A DNA stretch of 59,841 nt from Thermomicrobiales bacterium (GTDB taxonomy: Bacteria; Chloroflexota; Chloroflexia; Thermomicrobiales; UBA6265). The notes under the pieces were generated by a model that saw only the letters and a program-made list of their open reading frames with translations, ran no database searches and was not told the origin of the DNA. The stretch is from contig JAGQGU010000040.1 of assembly GCA_020432165.1 (NCBI GenBank), positions 1 to 59,841 on the forward strand, written 5' to 3'. This document shows positions 15,044 through 23,791 of the stretch, in pieces (within the stretch, counting starts at the first letter, position 1; every line of letters starts with the position of its first letter). Both the position numbers and the translations under genes were made by a program.

Positions 15044-17125
15044 GTGGTGTGGATGCGACAGGGAGAGACTGTGGTCAGACTAAAATCTATCGCGCCCTAT
15101 CTTGCAATCGTCGCCGTTTATGCGGGTTTACGCCTCATCGATCTCAGCCACATTGCCCACAGCGACGAGCGCCTCTGGCTGGGACGATCCCTGAACTTCC
15201 TGCGTGCACTTCAGACCAGGGAGTTCGCGTACACCTATCAAATGCAGCATCCAGGTGTGATGACCATGTGGGCAGGTGCTATCGCCTATCTGGTGCGGTA
15301 TCCGGATGTTCTTTCGCATGTGACTGGTAATAACGATATCCCCAGCTCCTATGTTGCCCAAATGTGGTCCTGGGGCATGGAACCGCCGGAAGTTCTCATC
15401 GCACTGAGAGCTTCGAAGGTTATCATGCAGACCTTCTTCTTTGCTCTCGCGCTTCGATATCTGCATCCGCTGGTGGGGAGATCCATCACGATTCTGACTG
15501 GATCGCTCATCGCCGTGAGCGGCACGCTGGTTGGCTGGGATTCCTGGCTGCATCTGGATGGTCTCGCCGGGATAACCGCATTTGCCGGAATTGTGGCCAC
15601 CGTTTACGCCGCGGAAACGACCGATCTTCTCAAGTCATCCGGAAAGAGAACTCACTGGAACTGGTTTATCGCCGGGGCGATTTGTGCCACCAGTTGGCTG
15701 ACTCGCAGCACCAGCCTCCTATTGGTGATGGTGCCAGCGCTGGCACTCCTCCTGCTCCTGATATCACAGCACACTACCCAACCTGAGGTGAGTCTGAGGC
15801 ACCGATGCTCCGTCGCTGCTGGTCATGGCCTGACGTGGGCCGCTGGTGCCATGGTGAGCACCTTTCTGCTCTTTCCTGCACTCTGGGTCAATCCCGTTGA
15901 CACGATTCGCGCAGTTATTGGTATGCCGGTTTCCGGAGCGATGGGAAATGGACCAGAGAACTTCTTCCCGGAAGATCTCGCCGATCCAGGCTGGTCCTAC
16001 TACCCAAATGAGTTGATCCTGCGGACGACACCATTCGAATGGATCGGTATCGTGGCGCTCGTTCTCATCTCCTACCATGCCTGGAGAAGAAACCTCCTGG
16101 GCTCGTCCGCACTGCGGCTGAGTCTCTTGCTTATCGTGTTTGTCGTCATCTTTGTTGTGGCGATATCGTTCAGCCCGAAGAAGGGCGAACGATATGTGAT
16201 GACCGTCTATCCAATCCTCACTCTCCTCGCGAGCACAGGATTGGTAGCACTCTATCGCCTCCTTGCGGCTCGCTTCAGCGTCTACGGCCGCGTGCTTGGC
16301 ACTGCCATCTGTGTTGTCGCCATCTCCTATTCAGCTGTTACCACCCTACAATCGCTCCCTTACAAGTATGTTTACAATAATCCCATCACGCTTGCTGTAA
16401 CCGGAGAAGAGCGCAGCTATGCACCCGCGCCGGGATACGATCAGGTTGCGGACTATCTCCTTTCCCTTGACGAGAGCGAGGCAACGACCGTCGGTGTGAC
16501 GAGGAGCGCCTGGGCGAGTGTGCTCGGCTACTTCATCCCGCCGGAGGAACCGATCGAATTCGTGGTCAACTCAACGGTCGAAACACCAGCAGAGTGGGCC
16601 AAGATCGATTATCAGATGGTGGCGGTCAACTACGATGCAGATTCCGGTCAATCACCGTACTATCCAGCGGTACCGGTGCATAAGGTCAGCGTTGATGGCC
16701 AGGTTCTATGGGAGATCTACCATGGCATGGATATCCCGGTACCACGAACGGTCCTGACTCCCAGCGCCTGCACCTATAGTTTTGGCAAGTCGACCACACT
16801 CTATCAGGTCGAATCCGCAGATGATGCACTCCGACTCTACCTGATTGCCGATAGGGCCAAACCGGTCACCGTGGAAGTATTCGCGAATGTCGATGGGGAG
16901 CAGGTGCTTCTTGGTCGGCAGGATCTCGTGCCCATTAAGTCCAGAGTGATGATGATCGGCGAGTTTGATTCGCCAGGCGCTGCCAATACTCCGTACGAGA
17001 TCACGATCTACGTCTACGACACCGAGACTGGAGAAAAGCTGAGCGCGACCCCATATGAGGGCACCGAGTCGACCGACCATGCGACTGTCGAAACTGACTG
17101 CTACGACGCCTCGACCGGCGAGTGA
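15044..17125 (+). CDS. PMT/ArnT-type membrane glycosyltransferase (GT39-like)
   Basis: The protein is about 690 aa and rich in hydrophobic helices over its first two thirds, with a soluble C-terminal domain. Near the N-terminus, after the first helix, the loop ISxIAHSDERLWLGRS-like region carries the Asp-Glu pair typical of C-fold mannosyltransferases that use lipid-linked sugars. It probably transfers a sugar to an envelope acceptor. The start is uncertain: GTG 15044, ATG 15053, or GTG 15071, which has the best ribosome site (AGGGAGAG). Mannose-activating genes manA and manC lie about 10 kb away. Confidence 0.75.
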   Translation: MVWMRQGETVVRLKSIAPYLAIVAVYAGLRLIDLSHIAHSDERLWLGRSLNFLRALQTREFAYTYQMQHPGVMTMWAGAIAYLVRYPDVLSHVTGNNDIPSSYVAQMWSWGMEPPEVLIALRASKVIMQTFFFALALRYLHPLVGRSITILTGSLIAVSGTLVGWDSWLHLDGLAGITAFAGIVATVYAAETTDLLKSSGKRTHWNWFIAGAICATSWLTRSTSLLLVMVPALALLLLLISQHTTQPEVSLRHRCSVAAGHGLTWAAGAMVSTFLLFPALWVNPVDTIRAVIGMPVSGAMGNGPENFFPEDLADPGWSYYPNELILRTTPFEWIGIVALVLISYHAWRRNLLGSSALRLSLLLIVFVVIFVVAISFSPKKGERYVMTVYPILTLLASTGLVALYRLLAARFSVYGRVLGTAICVVAISYSAVTTLQSLPYKYVYNNPITLAVTGEERSYAPAPGYDQVADYLLSLDESEATTVGVTRSAWASVLGYFIPPEEPIEFVVNSTVETPAEWAKIDYQMVAVNYDADSGQSPYYPAVPVHKVSVDGQVLWEIYHGMDIPVPRTVLTPSACTYSFGKSTTLYQVESADDALRLYLIADRAKPVTVEVFANVDGEQVLLGRQDLVPIKSRVMMIGEFDSPGAANTPYEITIYVYDTETGEKLSATPYEGTESTDHATVETDCYDASTGE

Positions 17126-17148
17126 GCTCGTTGCTTCGGGTCTTTATG

Positions 17149-17238
17149 TGTCACGACAATCCAGACAGGTAGCAAGGGAAACCAACTCCTCCCTGGGGGC
17201 AGACAAGCTGCCCCATTACCGGTTCCAGGTATGGCAAC
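17149..17238. repeat. Dispersed structured repeat, copy 1
   Basis: This 90-bp stretch is clearly related to 23173-23261. Both share an 18-base identical core GGGGGCAGACAAGCTGCC, which folds as a GGCAG-ACAA-CTGCC-type hairpin. They also share GGTAG upstream and TACCG-TTCC downstream, which can pair as an outer stem. Both copies lie just after the end of a plus-strand gene. Confidence 0.65.
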
Positions 17239-17269
17239 TCATAGAGGGCATCACTTCGCAGAAACGAAG

Positions 17270-17296
17270 GCAATGACCCGGATGTCGGGTCATTGC
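17270..17296. terminator. Bidirectional terminator
   Basis: The 10-bp stem GCAATGACCC/GGGTCATTGC (17270-17279 with 17287-17296) lies between the convergent glycosyltransferase and peptidase genes. It is followed by TCTCTC on the plus strand and CTTCGTTTC on the minus strand. Confidence 0.7.
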
Positions 17297-17325
17297 TCTC
17301 TCAACTCCTGTCGCCTGCTTGTCCG

Positions 17326-19845
17326 TCAGGCAATCGTCAGCACATCAGCCTCGTAGCCTGCGCGGAGAATGGCATTGAAGAGCACGCGGTAGCTACCACG
17401 CGTCTGGGCACGGAAGTATGGTCGGAAACCAACCAGCACCACAGTCCCCTCTCCAAAACGCACATCAACCAACGCGCTCTTGCGCTCCAGATGTCGCGGA
17501 CCCAAAATCCAGCCGCTCAGCATCGGATCGGTGCTCGGGTACTGAGCCACACTCACCGCATCCTTACTGGCGGTGTCGAAGGCAACGCTATTCATAAAGA
17601 GCACCGGCAGATCACGCGGAAGTCCGTAGCCGAGCGGATGGTGATTATCCACCACAATCCGGACCAATGAACCCGGGCAGTAGAACTCATCGGCACTGTA
17701 TCGAGCCAGGGCGTTGCTGGCGGGCAAGGCGAGATCCTGAATCAGCGCCTCTGTACCAGCATCGATACCAATCAGTGTGCCACCGGCTATGACGAACTGA
17801 CGGAGCGAATCCATGCCAAGTTGACCGAGGCCACCAACATATTCCGGCACATTTTTGGCACCAGTACTATTCTTCGGCGGCTGCCCCTCACGCATTGATT
17901 TCGCGGCGATATGCGGCACCAGTATGCAATCGAACTGTTCGCGCAGGTTCCCCTGCTTCACATCGGTAGTCGTCAACGTGGTATAGGCAAAGCCATATTC
18001 TTCCAGCACCCAGCGGGCCCAACCCTCGTCCATACTCGAAACATTTGGACGATAGACGCCGAGTCGCACCGGCTCCTGTCGATGGACGGCAAGATCACGG
18101 ACATCGCTAACGGCGTGCGCCTCCGTGCCGGTTGCGGCCACGATTTCACGAATAGCTTCACCAGTCGCAGAGGTGAAGGGCACAATGATGGCACCCGTGT
18201 GGATATCCATCTCGGGTCGACCCTCGCGAGCACGGTAGATGGTGTGTCCGGCAGCGAGCAGCGACGTGATTGCCCGGGCGGAGGAGTTCTGGCGTTCGTT
18301 AAGCACCAACGCATTGCCGTCAGCCAGGGTGATATCCGTGGTAGTACCTTGGCTCGAAATCTTCTCGAGTGCCAGATCGTCTGCCAGAGGCTGCTCAATC
18401 GGGAAGACGCGCACGCCCATCTGCATTGGCAACGTGTGCCCAACAATGTCGTATGGGGGCAAGGGCGGACCACCCTTCCATTTCCGCAAATCCGGGTATT
18501 GCTGAATCTCAAGGAGTGTCTTGGCAAAATCGCCGGCTGGCTGCGAGAGCGAGATGACCCGCGTACCCGCTGGCCACACGACGCCGTCCAGGGTGATCTC
18601 GGCTGTAGCGACTTCGACATCAACCAGACCCCGTTGGAGAATCGCGATCAATTCCTCGGCAGCACCCGCATCGCGTTGATCCTGCGGGACCACGAAGCCA
18701 TAGGGCTTCTCCTCCGTCGTCAGGCGACCGCTGTTCACCTTCAGGTAATCACGCAACCATTGCTGCCGAAAAACACTCAGATGCTGGAAGAAGGCGCGAG
18801 CGGCGATGAGATCGTATTCCACGATCTCCGCAAGCGTCCATTCACCCGGCTCCCACACCAGTGGGTGATTCCAGGTACGCTTACGCGGATCGAAGTCGCT
18901 CCCGCCGACCAGCTCGGATTCCTTGATATCTACCGATGTGGCGAGTTTCACGCTGGCGGCTTCGCTGAGCAGATCGACACTGCCATGATAGTTACCATAG
19001 GCAAGCGAAGGTGAGAAATTATCGAAGATTGCGTTGGTGACCACGCCACCCTTGCCCGCTGACGTCAGGCGCTGGGCGATATGGGTACCAAGGCTGGCGA
19101 ATCCCTGCTGGATAATCGGATCCTGATTCGGATCAAGCGGATCGATAAACGGAGGCACCATGAAACGGGCGCCATTGCGCCCCATCTGATGCATGTCAAA
19201 GACAGCCTGAGGATGTTCGCGATTGTGCAAGTCTACGTAATTGCGTGTTTCGATCTGGGTCAGCATGAACCAGTCGCGATTGTTATCGTGACCGGTATAG
19301 GGATGATAGAGATAAGGCAGATCGGCATCATCGTATTCCGTGTCTTTGATGCGGTCATACCAGTCGTGAATGATATTGATACCATCCGGATTGTGGCTCG
19401 GTATCAGTACGGCAATCGTCTCGTCCAACTGTCGCAGTGTTTCAGCATCGGTGGCAGTGGCAAGCTCATAGGCAAGCTGCATGGTCATTAGTGCCGCGCC
19501 GATTTCCGTGGAGTGCTGGGTGGCGAGGATGAAACCGACCGCGCGTGCATTCTCCAACGCATCCTGCTGCTGTTCCGGGGTGCTCGTGCGCGCATCCCAA
19601 AGCGCCGCCAAATGCTCTCGATTCTTCTGCAGGGCGGCTTCCGCGAGATTCTCTGGCGAGGAAACACTCACTACAAGGTAGGGCAACCCGTTGGTACTGG
19701 TGCCCAGACGTTCGACCAGAACGCGATCGGAGGCCTCGGCCAACGCGTCGAAATACCCGACCATCTCTTCCCAGGTCGGGAGCCAACCAGCCTCACCAGG
19801 CACATGACCAAGAATATCTACCGGTGCCGGAATCGCATTTGCCAC
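17326..19845 (-). CDS. M14 family zinc carboxypeptidase
   Basis: The 839-aa protein is a long member of the M14 metallocarboxypeptidase family. An HxxE zinc motif is visible in ILATQHSTEIGAALM (about residue 110), followed by LIPSHNPDG and the region FDMHQMGRNGARF that should supply the further His. The C-terminal half contains a GATase-like segment (GGTLIGIDAGTEALIQ). No signal peptide is evident, so it may act in the cytoplasm. I chose GTG 19845, which follows GGAGAGG by 7 bases; the frame continues 33 bases upstream. It is probably monocistronic. Confidence 0.85.
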   Translation of the reverse strand: MANAIPAPVDILGHVPGEAGWLPTWEEMVGYFDALAEASDRVLVERLGTSTNGLPYLVVSVSSPENLAEAALQKNREHLAALWDARTSTPEQQQDALENARAVGFILATQHSTEIGAALMTMQLAYELATATDAETLRQLDETIAVLIPSHNPDGINIIHDWYDRIKDTEYDDADLPYLYHPYTGHDNNRDWFMLTQIETRNYVDLHNREHPQAVFDMHQMGRNGARFMVPPFIDPLDPNQDPIIQQGFASLGTHIAQRLTSAGKGGVVTNAIFDNFSPSLAYGNYHGSVDLLSEAASVKLATSVDIKESELVGGSDFDPRKRTWNHPLVWEPGEWTLAEIVEYDLIAARAFFQHLSVFRQQWLRDYLKVNSGRLTTEEKPYGFVVPQDQRDAGAAEELIAILQRGLVDVEVATAEITLDGVVWPAGTRVISLSQPAGDFAKTLLEIQQYPDLRKWKGGPPLPPYDIVGHTLPMQMGVRVFPIEQPLADDLALEKISSQGTTTDITLADGNALVLNERQNSSARAITSLLAAGHTIYRAREGRPEMDIHTGAIIVPFTSATGEAIREIVAATGTEAHAVSDVRDLAVHRQEPVRLGVYRPNVSSMDEGWARWVLEEYGFAYTTLTTTDVKQGNLREQFDCILVPHIAAKSMREGQPPKNSTGAKNVPEYVGGLGQLGMDSLRQFVIAGGTLIGIDAGTEALIQDLALPASNALARYSADEFYCPGSLVRIVVDNHHPLGYGLPRDLPVLFMNSVAFDTASKDAVSVAQYPSTDPMLSGWILGPRHLERKSALVDVRFGEGTVVLVGFRPYFRAQTRGSYRVLFNAILRAGYEADVLTIA

Positions 19846-19921
19846 AATCAGTCCTCTCCAGAAACCCGTCCAACGCAAAGCTCATCTTCCCGGCGAACGC
19901 GGGCGATGTCAACCAAATCCC

Positions 19922-20347
19922 CTACTCCGCTGCCCGATCGAGATCGCGCGGACCAAACGCGGAAGGTAACAGGATGTCGAGCGTTGTCTCCTGCCAGCCA
20001 TCACCTTCATCCAGAAGTACCAACATCGATTGGTCCTCTGGCTTGAACTCGTTCAATACCTGTCGACAGGCTCCACATGGTGTGGTTCCGGCCGCCCGGG
20101 GTGCGCTCACGGCCACTGCGTATATCGTTCTGTAGCCTTGAGACGCAGCGGTCACCACCGCACTACGCTCGCCACAAACCGTGAGTGGATAGCTGGCGTT
20201 CTCGATGTTAACGCCGCCGATGATAGTGCCATCCTCCACGAGAATGGCTGCACCAACCGGAAAGTGGGAATAGGGCACATAGGCCCGTGTGGCAAAATCA
20301 CGTGCAGTCTCGATCAATGCCTGCTTTTGTTCATCTGATATCTTCAT
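19922..20347 (-). CDS. cdd: Cytidine deaminase
   Basis: Cytidine deaminase converts cytidine or deoxycytidine to uridine for pyrimidine salvage. The 141-aa protein has the full zinc site: the Cys of YPLTVCGERSAVV with the catalytic Glu, and the PCGACRQVLNEF pair of cysteines. The AYVPYSHFPVGAA segment that binds the nucleoside is also present. Length is close to the 130-140 aa homotetrameric class. ATG 20347 is chosen; an upstream in-frame codon would add only 6 residues. Confidence 0.96.
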   Translation of the reverse strand: MKISDEQKQALIETARDFATRAYVPYSHFPVGAAILVEDGTIIGGVNIENASYPLTVCGERSAVVTAASQGYRTIYAVAVSAPRAAGTTPCGACRQVLNEFKPEDQSMLVLLDEGDGWQETTLDILLPSAFGPRDLDRAAE

Positions 20348-20438
20348 GCTACGTTCCGAAAACAAGCCACGGTGGGCGCGAAACTGGTATCCTCAGAATG
20401 TTATACGCCCGCAGACCCTCGTGCAGGAATCCTGATTC

Positions 20439-21167
20439 ATGACAACCTCCCCGCTCGATTCAGATGCGCTCATGCTCGCCACCGCTCAGTTTCTGGTGCA
20501 GGCGCTCGATCTTACCGATGCCCCGGATACGATTGCCAGTGATCTGAGTCCAATGAAGCGCGATGCCAATGCAGCCATCAGCAGCATCCAGCTCGATACC
20601 AGCATCGGTTTGGCCGGCTTCCTGGTCTATACCTATGTGCTCAATCGTGTTGGCGGCGAGGGCAAAACGGGGCTGGAACTCTACGAAGCAGGGCTGGAAA
20701 CGCTTCAGCTCGCGGCCAGCCGCAATACCCCGGGACCGCGACCGGTCGCCCATGCCTCGAATGAGGAATATGGCTTCATCCTCGCGACCGCACCGGGCAC
20801 CTGGCGGGCCCTGATGGGACATACGCCAACAGAGACCATCGAGGCGCAGCCCGATGATGCACTCACCAGCGCAAATACAGCCCAAATCCGTGAAGAAGCT
20901 GCTGGTGCGCTCTTCGATTTGCTGCAGAAAGCGAATGCACAGGCTGTCACCTGGTTGAGTGCGATTCAGGCAGCATCCCGGCAGGCACACGAAAGTGGTG
21001 ATGAATCGATGATCGCCTTCACCGATGCCGAAACCGAGCTGGCACTCTTCCTGCTCGATGAGGATTCGGTGGGGTCGTTGCTACGCACCATGAATTTGAT
21101 GGTTGCCACTGCCCAGGAGCAGGCGCAGCAAGCAATGGATCCCGAAGCGAACTGGCCCGCAGGTTAG
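20439..21167 (+). CDS. Hypothetical protein, mostly helical
   Basis: I do not recognise this 242-aa protein. It is acidic and rich in Ala, Leu, Glu and Gln, suggesting a soluble all-helical fold, and it has no signal peptide or membrane segment. It starts 91 bases from the divergent cytidine deaminase start. Its stop overlaps the convergent thioesterase stop by four bases, so the two transcripts may interfere. Confidence 0.7.
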   Translation: MTTSPLDSDALMLATAQFLVQALDLTDAPDTIASDLSPMKRDANAAISSIQLDTSIGLAGFLVYTYVLNRVGGEGKTGLELYEAGLETLQLAASRNTPGPRPVAHASNEEYGFILATAPGTWRALMGHTPTETIEAQPDDALTSANTAQIREEAAGALFDLLQKANAQAVTWLSAIQAASRQAHESGDESMIAFTDAETELALFLLDEDSVGSLLRTMNLMVATAQEQAQQAMDPEANWPAG

Positions 21168-21640
21168 CTACCGCTATCGATCAGGTACCGTTCTGTCCAG
21201 GCAGTGGCCTGATCCTCCGGCACCTTGATGAAGGTTGCGTCCGCCTCCGCGAGCAGCGTGTTATCCGCGACCAGCCGAATCTCACCATGCAATTCCAGAA
21301 TACGACCACGGGTGCGGACAACGGTACCGATCAGTCGCACCGGCTTGCCAATCTCCACTGGCTTGCGGAAACTCGTCTGCATTTTGGCGGTGACTGCCCA
21401 GATGCTGTGACTATAGAGCGCCCAGGTCATAATCTCGTCCAACAATGTGCAGATAATGCCGCCGTGGATCATACCGCCGTAGCCTTCAAAGCTGGCGGTT
21501 GGTGTCCATGGTGACCAGATCGTGTTTGGTTCGTCTGTCTTGTAGAACTGGAGGTGGAGTCCGGCCGGATTGAGCGCACCACAACCGAAGCAGTTGTGCT
21601 CGTTGACCGCGCGAATCGGTTGCTCCTGCAGAAATTCCAT
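21164..21640 (-). CDS. PaaI-family hotdog-fold thioesterase
   Basis: The 158-aa protein hydrolyses acyl-CoA-type thioesters by family. The signatures are NCFGCGALNPAGLHLQFY at the N-terminus and the hotdog helix region GYGGMIHGGIICTLLDEIM. It begins three bases after the sirtuin gene stop, and its ribosome site GGAGGAAAG lies inside the sirtuin 3' end, so the pair is one operon. The link between deacylation and thioesterase activity is suggestive but unproven. Confidence 0.88.
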   Translation of the reverse strand: MEFLQEQPIRAVNEHNCFGCGALNPAGLHLQFYKTDEPNTIWSPWTPTASFEGYGGMIHGGIICTLLDEIMTWALYSHSIWAVTAKMQTSFRKPVEIGKPVRLIGTVVRTRGRILELHGEIRLVADNTLLAEADATFIKVPEDQATAWTERYLIDSGS

Positions 21641-21643
21641 ATC

Positions 21644-22411
21644 CTAGCTTTCCTCCATGACGCCAGCCGCCAGGGTTGCCATGACGTGACCGGCCTCACC
21701 CCGAATGACGATATCTGCCAAATCATCCAACGCCGTCGGGGCGCGATCAATGATGATCAGCTTGCCACCACGCTCTTTGGTAATCTGTGGCAACTGCGCA
21801 GCTGGATAAACGACTAACGAACTCCCCACCACGATCATCAGATCTGCAGCGGCAGCGACACGCACCGCCATCTCGAGGGCGGCCTTCGGTAGCGACTCGC
21901 CAAAAAGGATTGTATTGCTCCGCAGCACTCCACCACATTCCGGACAGCGCGGATCAATCTCGCCAGCCTCCAGATGCTGCTGCACCCAGTCCCCACTAAC
22001 GACATGTCCGTGAGGTAGACACCGGAACGAGTGCGTGGAACCATGCAACTCTATCACCCGATCGTCTGGCAGCCCCGCCTTCTGATGCAATCCATCGATA
22101 TTCTGTGTAATCACCGCGAGCGCATGACCGCCACGAATGAGGCGGGTGATAGCCAGGTGGCCTTCGTTCGGCTGGCGCGAACGCATGAAGGGATACATCT
22201 CCTTACGCCGCTGCCACAGATCAATGCGCGCCTCGTCAGTCTTCGGCATCTCACCGATCGATGGAATTTTGCCAGTGGTCCAGACGCCATCGGGTCCACG
22301 ATAGTCCGGCAAGCCGCTCTCGGTACTGATGCCAGCACCGGTGAAAAATGCGATTCTCTCGGCTGCACGCATGAGGGTAATAGCTTCAGATTCCTGTGGT
22401 GTTAGCCTCAT
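21644..22411 (-). CDS. Sir2-family NAD-dependent protein deacylase
   Basis: The 255-aa sirtuin removes acyl groups from lysines using NAD. It has the NAD-binding motif FFTGAGISTESGLPDYRG, the TQNIDGLHQKAG motif and the catalytic HG in VIELHGSTHSF. The zinc-binding module is unusual: the first half reads CLPH in place of Cys-x-x-Cys, while the second is CPEC, so the site may be Cys3His. The start has GGAGG 8 bases upstream. It is co-transcribed with the hotdog thioesterase. Confidence 0.93.
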   Translation of the reverse strand: MRLTPQESEAITLMRAAERIAFFTGAGISTESGLPDYRGPDGVWTTGKIPSIGEMPKTDEARIDLWQRRKEMYPFMRSRQPNEGHLAITRLIRGGHALAVITQNIDGLHQKAGLPDDRVIELHGSTHSFRCLPHGHVVSGDWVQQHLEAGEIDPRCPECGGVLRSNTILFGESLPKAALEMAVRVAAAADLMIVVGSSLVVYPAAQLPQITKERGGKLIIIDRAPTALDDLADIVIRGEAGHVMATLAAGVMEES

Positions 22412-22461
22412 TCGTAGAGCCTCCAGCGTTGCTCAAAGACACATTTCCCTCAGCAATTTGC

Positions 22462-22531
22462 GTACGTACGTTTGTCATGCTAGCATCGACTACAAGTTTT
22501 GTGACAAATCGTCACATATCGGACGTACGTC
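22462..22531. promoter_or_regulatory. Palindrome-rich control region with repeated GTACGT motif
   Basis: Between the divergent sirtuin gene and the 22571 gene lie GTACGTACGTTTGT (22462-22475), an inverted repeat GTGAC-N5-GTCAC near 22500-22515, and the palindrome GACGTACGTC (22522-22531). The same 14-mer recurs at 30383-30396. These are likely operator sites, but the protein that binds them is unknown. Confidence 0.45.
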
Positions 22532-22570
22532 ATCTGCCATCGTCTGACTTCCCGGGGAGGGAGGTGTTCT

Positions 22571-23137
22571 ATGAGTATGTCACGTCAGCATTCCAAACCC
22601 ATGGTTATGCGCATGGCTGGCGCCATTGCCACCTTCATCGGGTTTGGCGAGGATGCGCGTCAGACTGCTCCGTTCACATCGACGGAAAAGCAGTCTCCAC
22701 GTGAGGTAGTGGTTCGTCCAGCCTTGCAGCTTGTCAAAACTGATATGGAAGACCAGCCGGAGTCGAATCACAAGTGGCGACGTCATCCTCAACTCCGGGC
22801 CTACACCCCACCGTTGACACCCGACGCGCGGGAAGCGCGCCGATATGCGGTGCGTGGACTCTATGCTGCTCGCGAAGGCGCACTGGAGATTGCAACCGAT
22901 CTCTTTACCCAGGCGGCGATGTGCAAGGATACCGATCTCACTGCTATTCCCGGATTCTGGGAATTGAGTCGCGGTCAGATGCAAACTGCGATCGATGCCT
23001 ACGAAAATGCTGAACGGTATCGTGAAGCCGCAGCCCTGGATGCACAGATCGCTTCGATCTATCGACCCAACATCGTTGGGTTTGAACCCTCCCCGGTCAC
23101 GCCGCAACTTCGCCGTCGCACTGCCGGCGGAGAGTAA
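22571..23137 (+). CDS. Hypothetical protein with TPR-like C-terminus
   Basis: I do not recognise this 188-aa protein. Its first 60 residues are basic and probably flexible. The second half is helical, with repeats resembling tetratricopeptide units (RGLYAAREGALEIATDLFTQ, then GQMQTAIDAYENAERYREAA), suggesting protein-protein contact. The start has a strong ribosome site, AGGGAGGT, 5 bases upstream. Palindromic sites precede it and the second copy of the dispersed repeat follows it. Confidence 0.72.
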   Translation: MSMSRQHSKPMVMRMAGAIATFIGFGEDARQTAPFTSTEKQSPREVVVRPALQLVKTDMEDQPESNHKWRRHPQLRAYTPPLTPDAREARRYAVRGLYAAREGALEIATDLFTQAAMCKDTDLTAIPGFWELSRGQMQTAIDAYENAERYREAAALDAQIASIYRPNIVGFEPSPVTPQLRRRTAGGE

Positions 23138-23172
23138 TAAACCGATTTTCATCCCTAACGCGGGGCCGGGTA

Positions 23173-23261
23173 TGTCGCCACAAGCTGGATAGGTAGAGGG
23201 GGACTGTCTCTCCTTTGGGGGCAGACAAGCTGCCTCGCTACCGATTCCTCCACATGACAAC
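23173..23261. repeat. Dispersed structured repeat, copy 2
   Basis: This is the homologue of 17149-17238. In this copy the outer stem GGTAG/CTACC pairs perfectly, whereas copy 1 has a G-U in the same place, which looks like conserved RNA structure. It lies 35 bases after a plus-strand gene end. Confidence 0.65.
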
Positions 23262-23791
23262 CTTCTGTAAGAGCAATCGCCTCGCCGCTTTCACAAGATT
23301 CCGAATCAGCATATGCCGAAAAACAGATGCGCCCGGTGCTTCTTCTGCACCGGGCGTCAACTTCTGTCGATCGCTGCCGAGGGATACCTGCCGTATCGCG
23401 ATCAGATACAGCGTCGGAGAGGAAAATTGAGAAGTGATGATCAGCATATATGCGCTAATCACACTAAAGAAGGAAGAAGAGGTTTATATATGCCTCGCGA
23501 CCGGCTAACGTCGCAATTGGCGGCGAATGTTTGGAACGGTGCATCGGCGGAAAGATCGTAATCAGAAGTGAATCCGATGCCTCGTGGGTGGCCCCGCGTC
23601 ACGCGCCTCTACGCATGGCGAGCCTGATCTGACTTGTAAAGGTACTGTCGCCCTTATCCCTGTGCGTTTGGCGACTCGATTTCTCGTTTCTGGCATTATC
23701 TTATCATCGCGATATCGCGTTGACAAGCCCTTTGCGGGAATTTTCACAATCTTTTTTCTGATGCCTGCAGAATCACGATCCGCTGGCGCAA
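23262..23791. other. Long intergenic stretch without a convincing gene
   Basis: These 530 bases hold a terminator hairpin (23330-23356) and a perfect palindrome CGCGATATCGCG (about 23707-23718) followed by TTGACA. I see no supported coding frame; the short open frames lack ribosome sites and protein-like composition. Confidence 0.6.
23330..23356 (+). terminator. Terminator-like hairpin
   Basis: CGCCCGGTGC (23330-23339) pairs with GCACCGGGCG (23347-23356) around a TTCTTCT loop and is followed by TCAACTTCTG. It could end transcription from the 22571 gene. Confidence 0.5.
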
